Shown piece after piece: positions 5,715-6,123 of a stretch of 6,123 nucleotides of DNA; the stretch's first letter is position 1, and every line of letters starts with the position of its first letter. Position numbers and translations under genes: made by a program. The stretch covers positions 1 to 6,123 of the forward strand of contig JAITLH010000249.1 in assembly GCA_031277995.1 (NCBI GenBank), given 5' to 3'. This DNA is from Deltaproteobacteria bacterium (GTDB lineage Bacteria > Desulfobacterota > Desulfarculia > Adiutricales > Adiutricaceae). The notes beneath the pieces were generated by a model. It made no database searches and was not told where the DNA came from. It saw only the letters and a list, made by a program, of their open reading frames with translations.

Positions 5715-6123
5715 TACGCTATTTTTAAAAGTTTTTAAAAGCCCAAAACGCTATTTAAGCCAAAATTTCGCCGAATTTCTCACCTTGGCCCGAAAAAAAA
5801 CCCAAATTTTTCCCAAAATAAAAAGGCGTAATTATGGGTCACTTCAGAGCCCTTTTCTCCCAGCTTCCCAAAATCCCAGCCCTAATGTTTTTCCCCCTAA
5901 GGCCAATTCACCATACCCAACTTTACCGCGATTTAGTAAAATAGTCTATTAAAAAAATATCTTCCCGTCGCTAATCTTTAAAACCGGGCCCCAACCTTGC
6001 TACCCTAAATCACCCAACTCCCCTCAGTTTAAAACAAAATCGACCTCATAAGCTCAAACCTAACTCCCAAACCAGGTTTTAATATTGTATCTAAATTACA
6101 ATCGCGATTATAAAATTTGCCCT
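5715..6123. other. Gene-free AT-rich spacer with strong C-over-G bias
   Basis: No open frame here looks like a gene: the longest plus-strand frame (5593-5952) begins at a TTG without a ribosome site, and its translation is a low-quality Lys/Pro/Ser-rich sequence. From 5821 to the end I count roughly 90 C and 32 G on the plus strand, about 40% GC. Short A and T runs are frequent. No tRNA, repeat array or mobile-element end was seen. Confidence 0.5.

Noticed and set aside
5593..5952. 119-codon open frame on the plus strand starting at TTG
   Set aside because: It has no Shine-Dalgarno and begins inside the GC-rich structured region. It then crosses into AT-rich spacer with a Lys/Pro/Ser-rich translation lacking any domain-like pattern. 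It is most likely chance openness in C-rich, G-poor DNA, where stop codons are less frequent.
6029..6121. Open frame on the minus strand entering from the right edge and ending at a TAA, about 30 codons
   Set aside because: It is too short to judge, its composition is like the surrounding AT-rich spacer, and no motif was recognised. It could be the last codons of a neighbouring gene but the sequence does not support a call.

Overview
The window is a bacterial carAB operon on the minus strand, with about 320 bases of downstream spacer and about 990 bases of upstream spacer. carA (3951-5132) encodes the glutaminase small subunit of carbamoyl-phosphate synthetase and carB (323-3958) the synthetase large subunit. 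They overlap by 8 bases, and carB has its own Shine-Dalgarno inside the end of carA. Together they make carbamoyl phosphate from glutamine, bicarbonate and 2 ATP, the entry point to pyrimidine and arginine synthesis.

The tandem overlapping carA-carB layout and the protein sequences look proteobacterial. My impression is a Deltaproteobacteria/Desulfobacterota-type organism, but this is only an impression from the proteins. The genes are GC-rich and the spacers clearly AT-richer, with an unusually long gene-free stretch upstream.

Layout by transcription (right to left). 5715-6123: no credible gene, AT-rich, with C far more common than G on the plus strand. 5461-5714: a sigma70-like promoter, a GC-rich stretch rich in inverted repeats, and a canonical intrinsic terminator, all on the minus strand; this is best read as an unrecognised small RNA or an attenuated carAB leader. 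5133-5460: a spacer with three further hairpins, two of them followed by U runs in the direction of carA. 3951-5132: carA, with no visible Shine-Dalgarno. 323-3958: carB, with an unusual C-terminal tail of about 113 residues. 1-322: a probable carB terminator and a second, possibly bidirectional, terminator-like hairpin.

The metabolic genes are ordinary. The less expected parts are the low-complexity CarB tail and the structured, terminator-bearing region upstream of carA. I saw no mobile element, CRISPR array, tRNA or rRNA.
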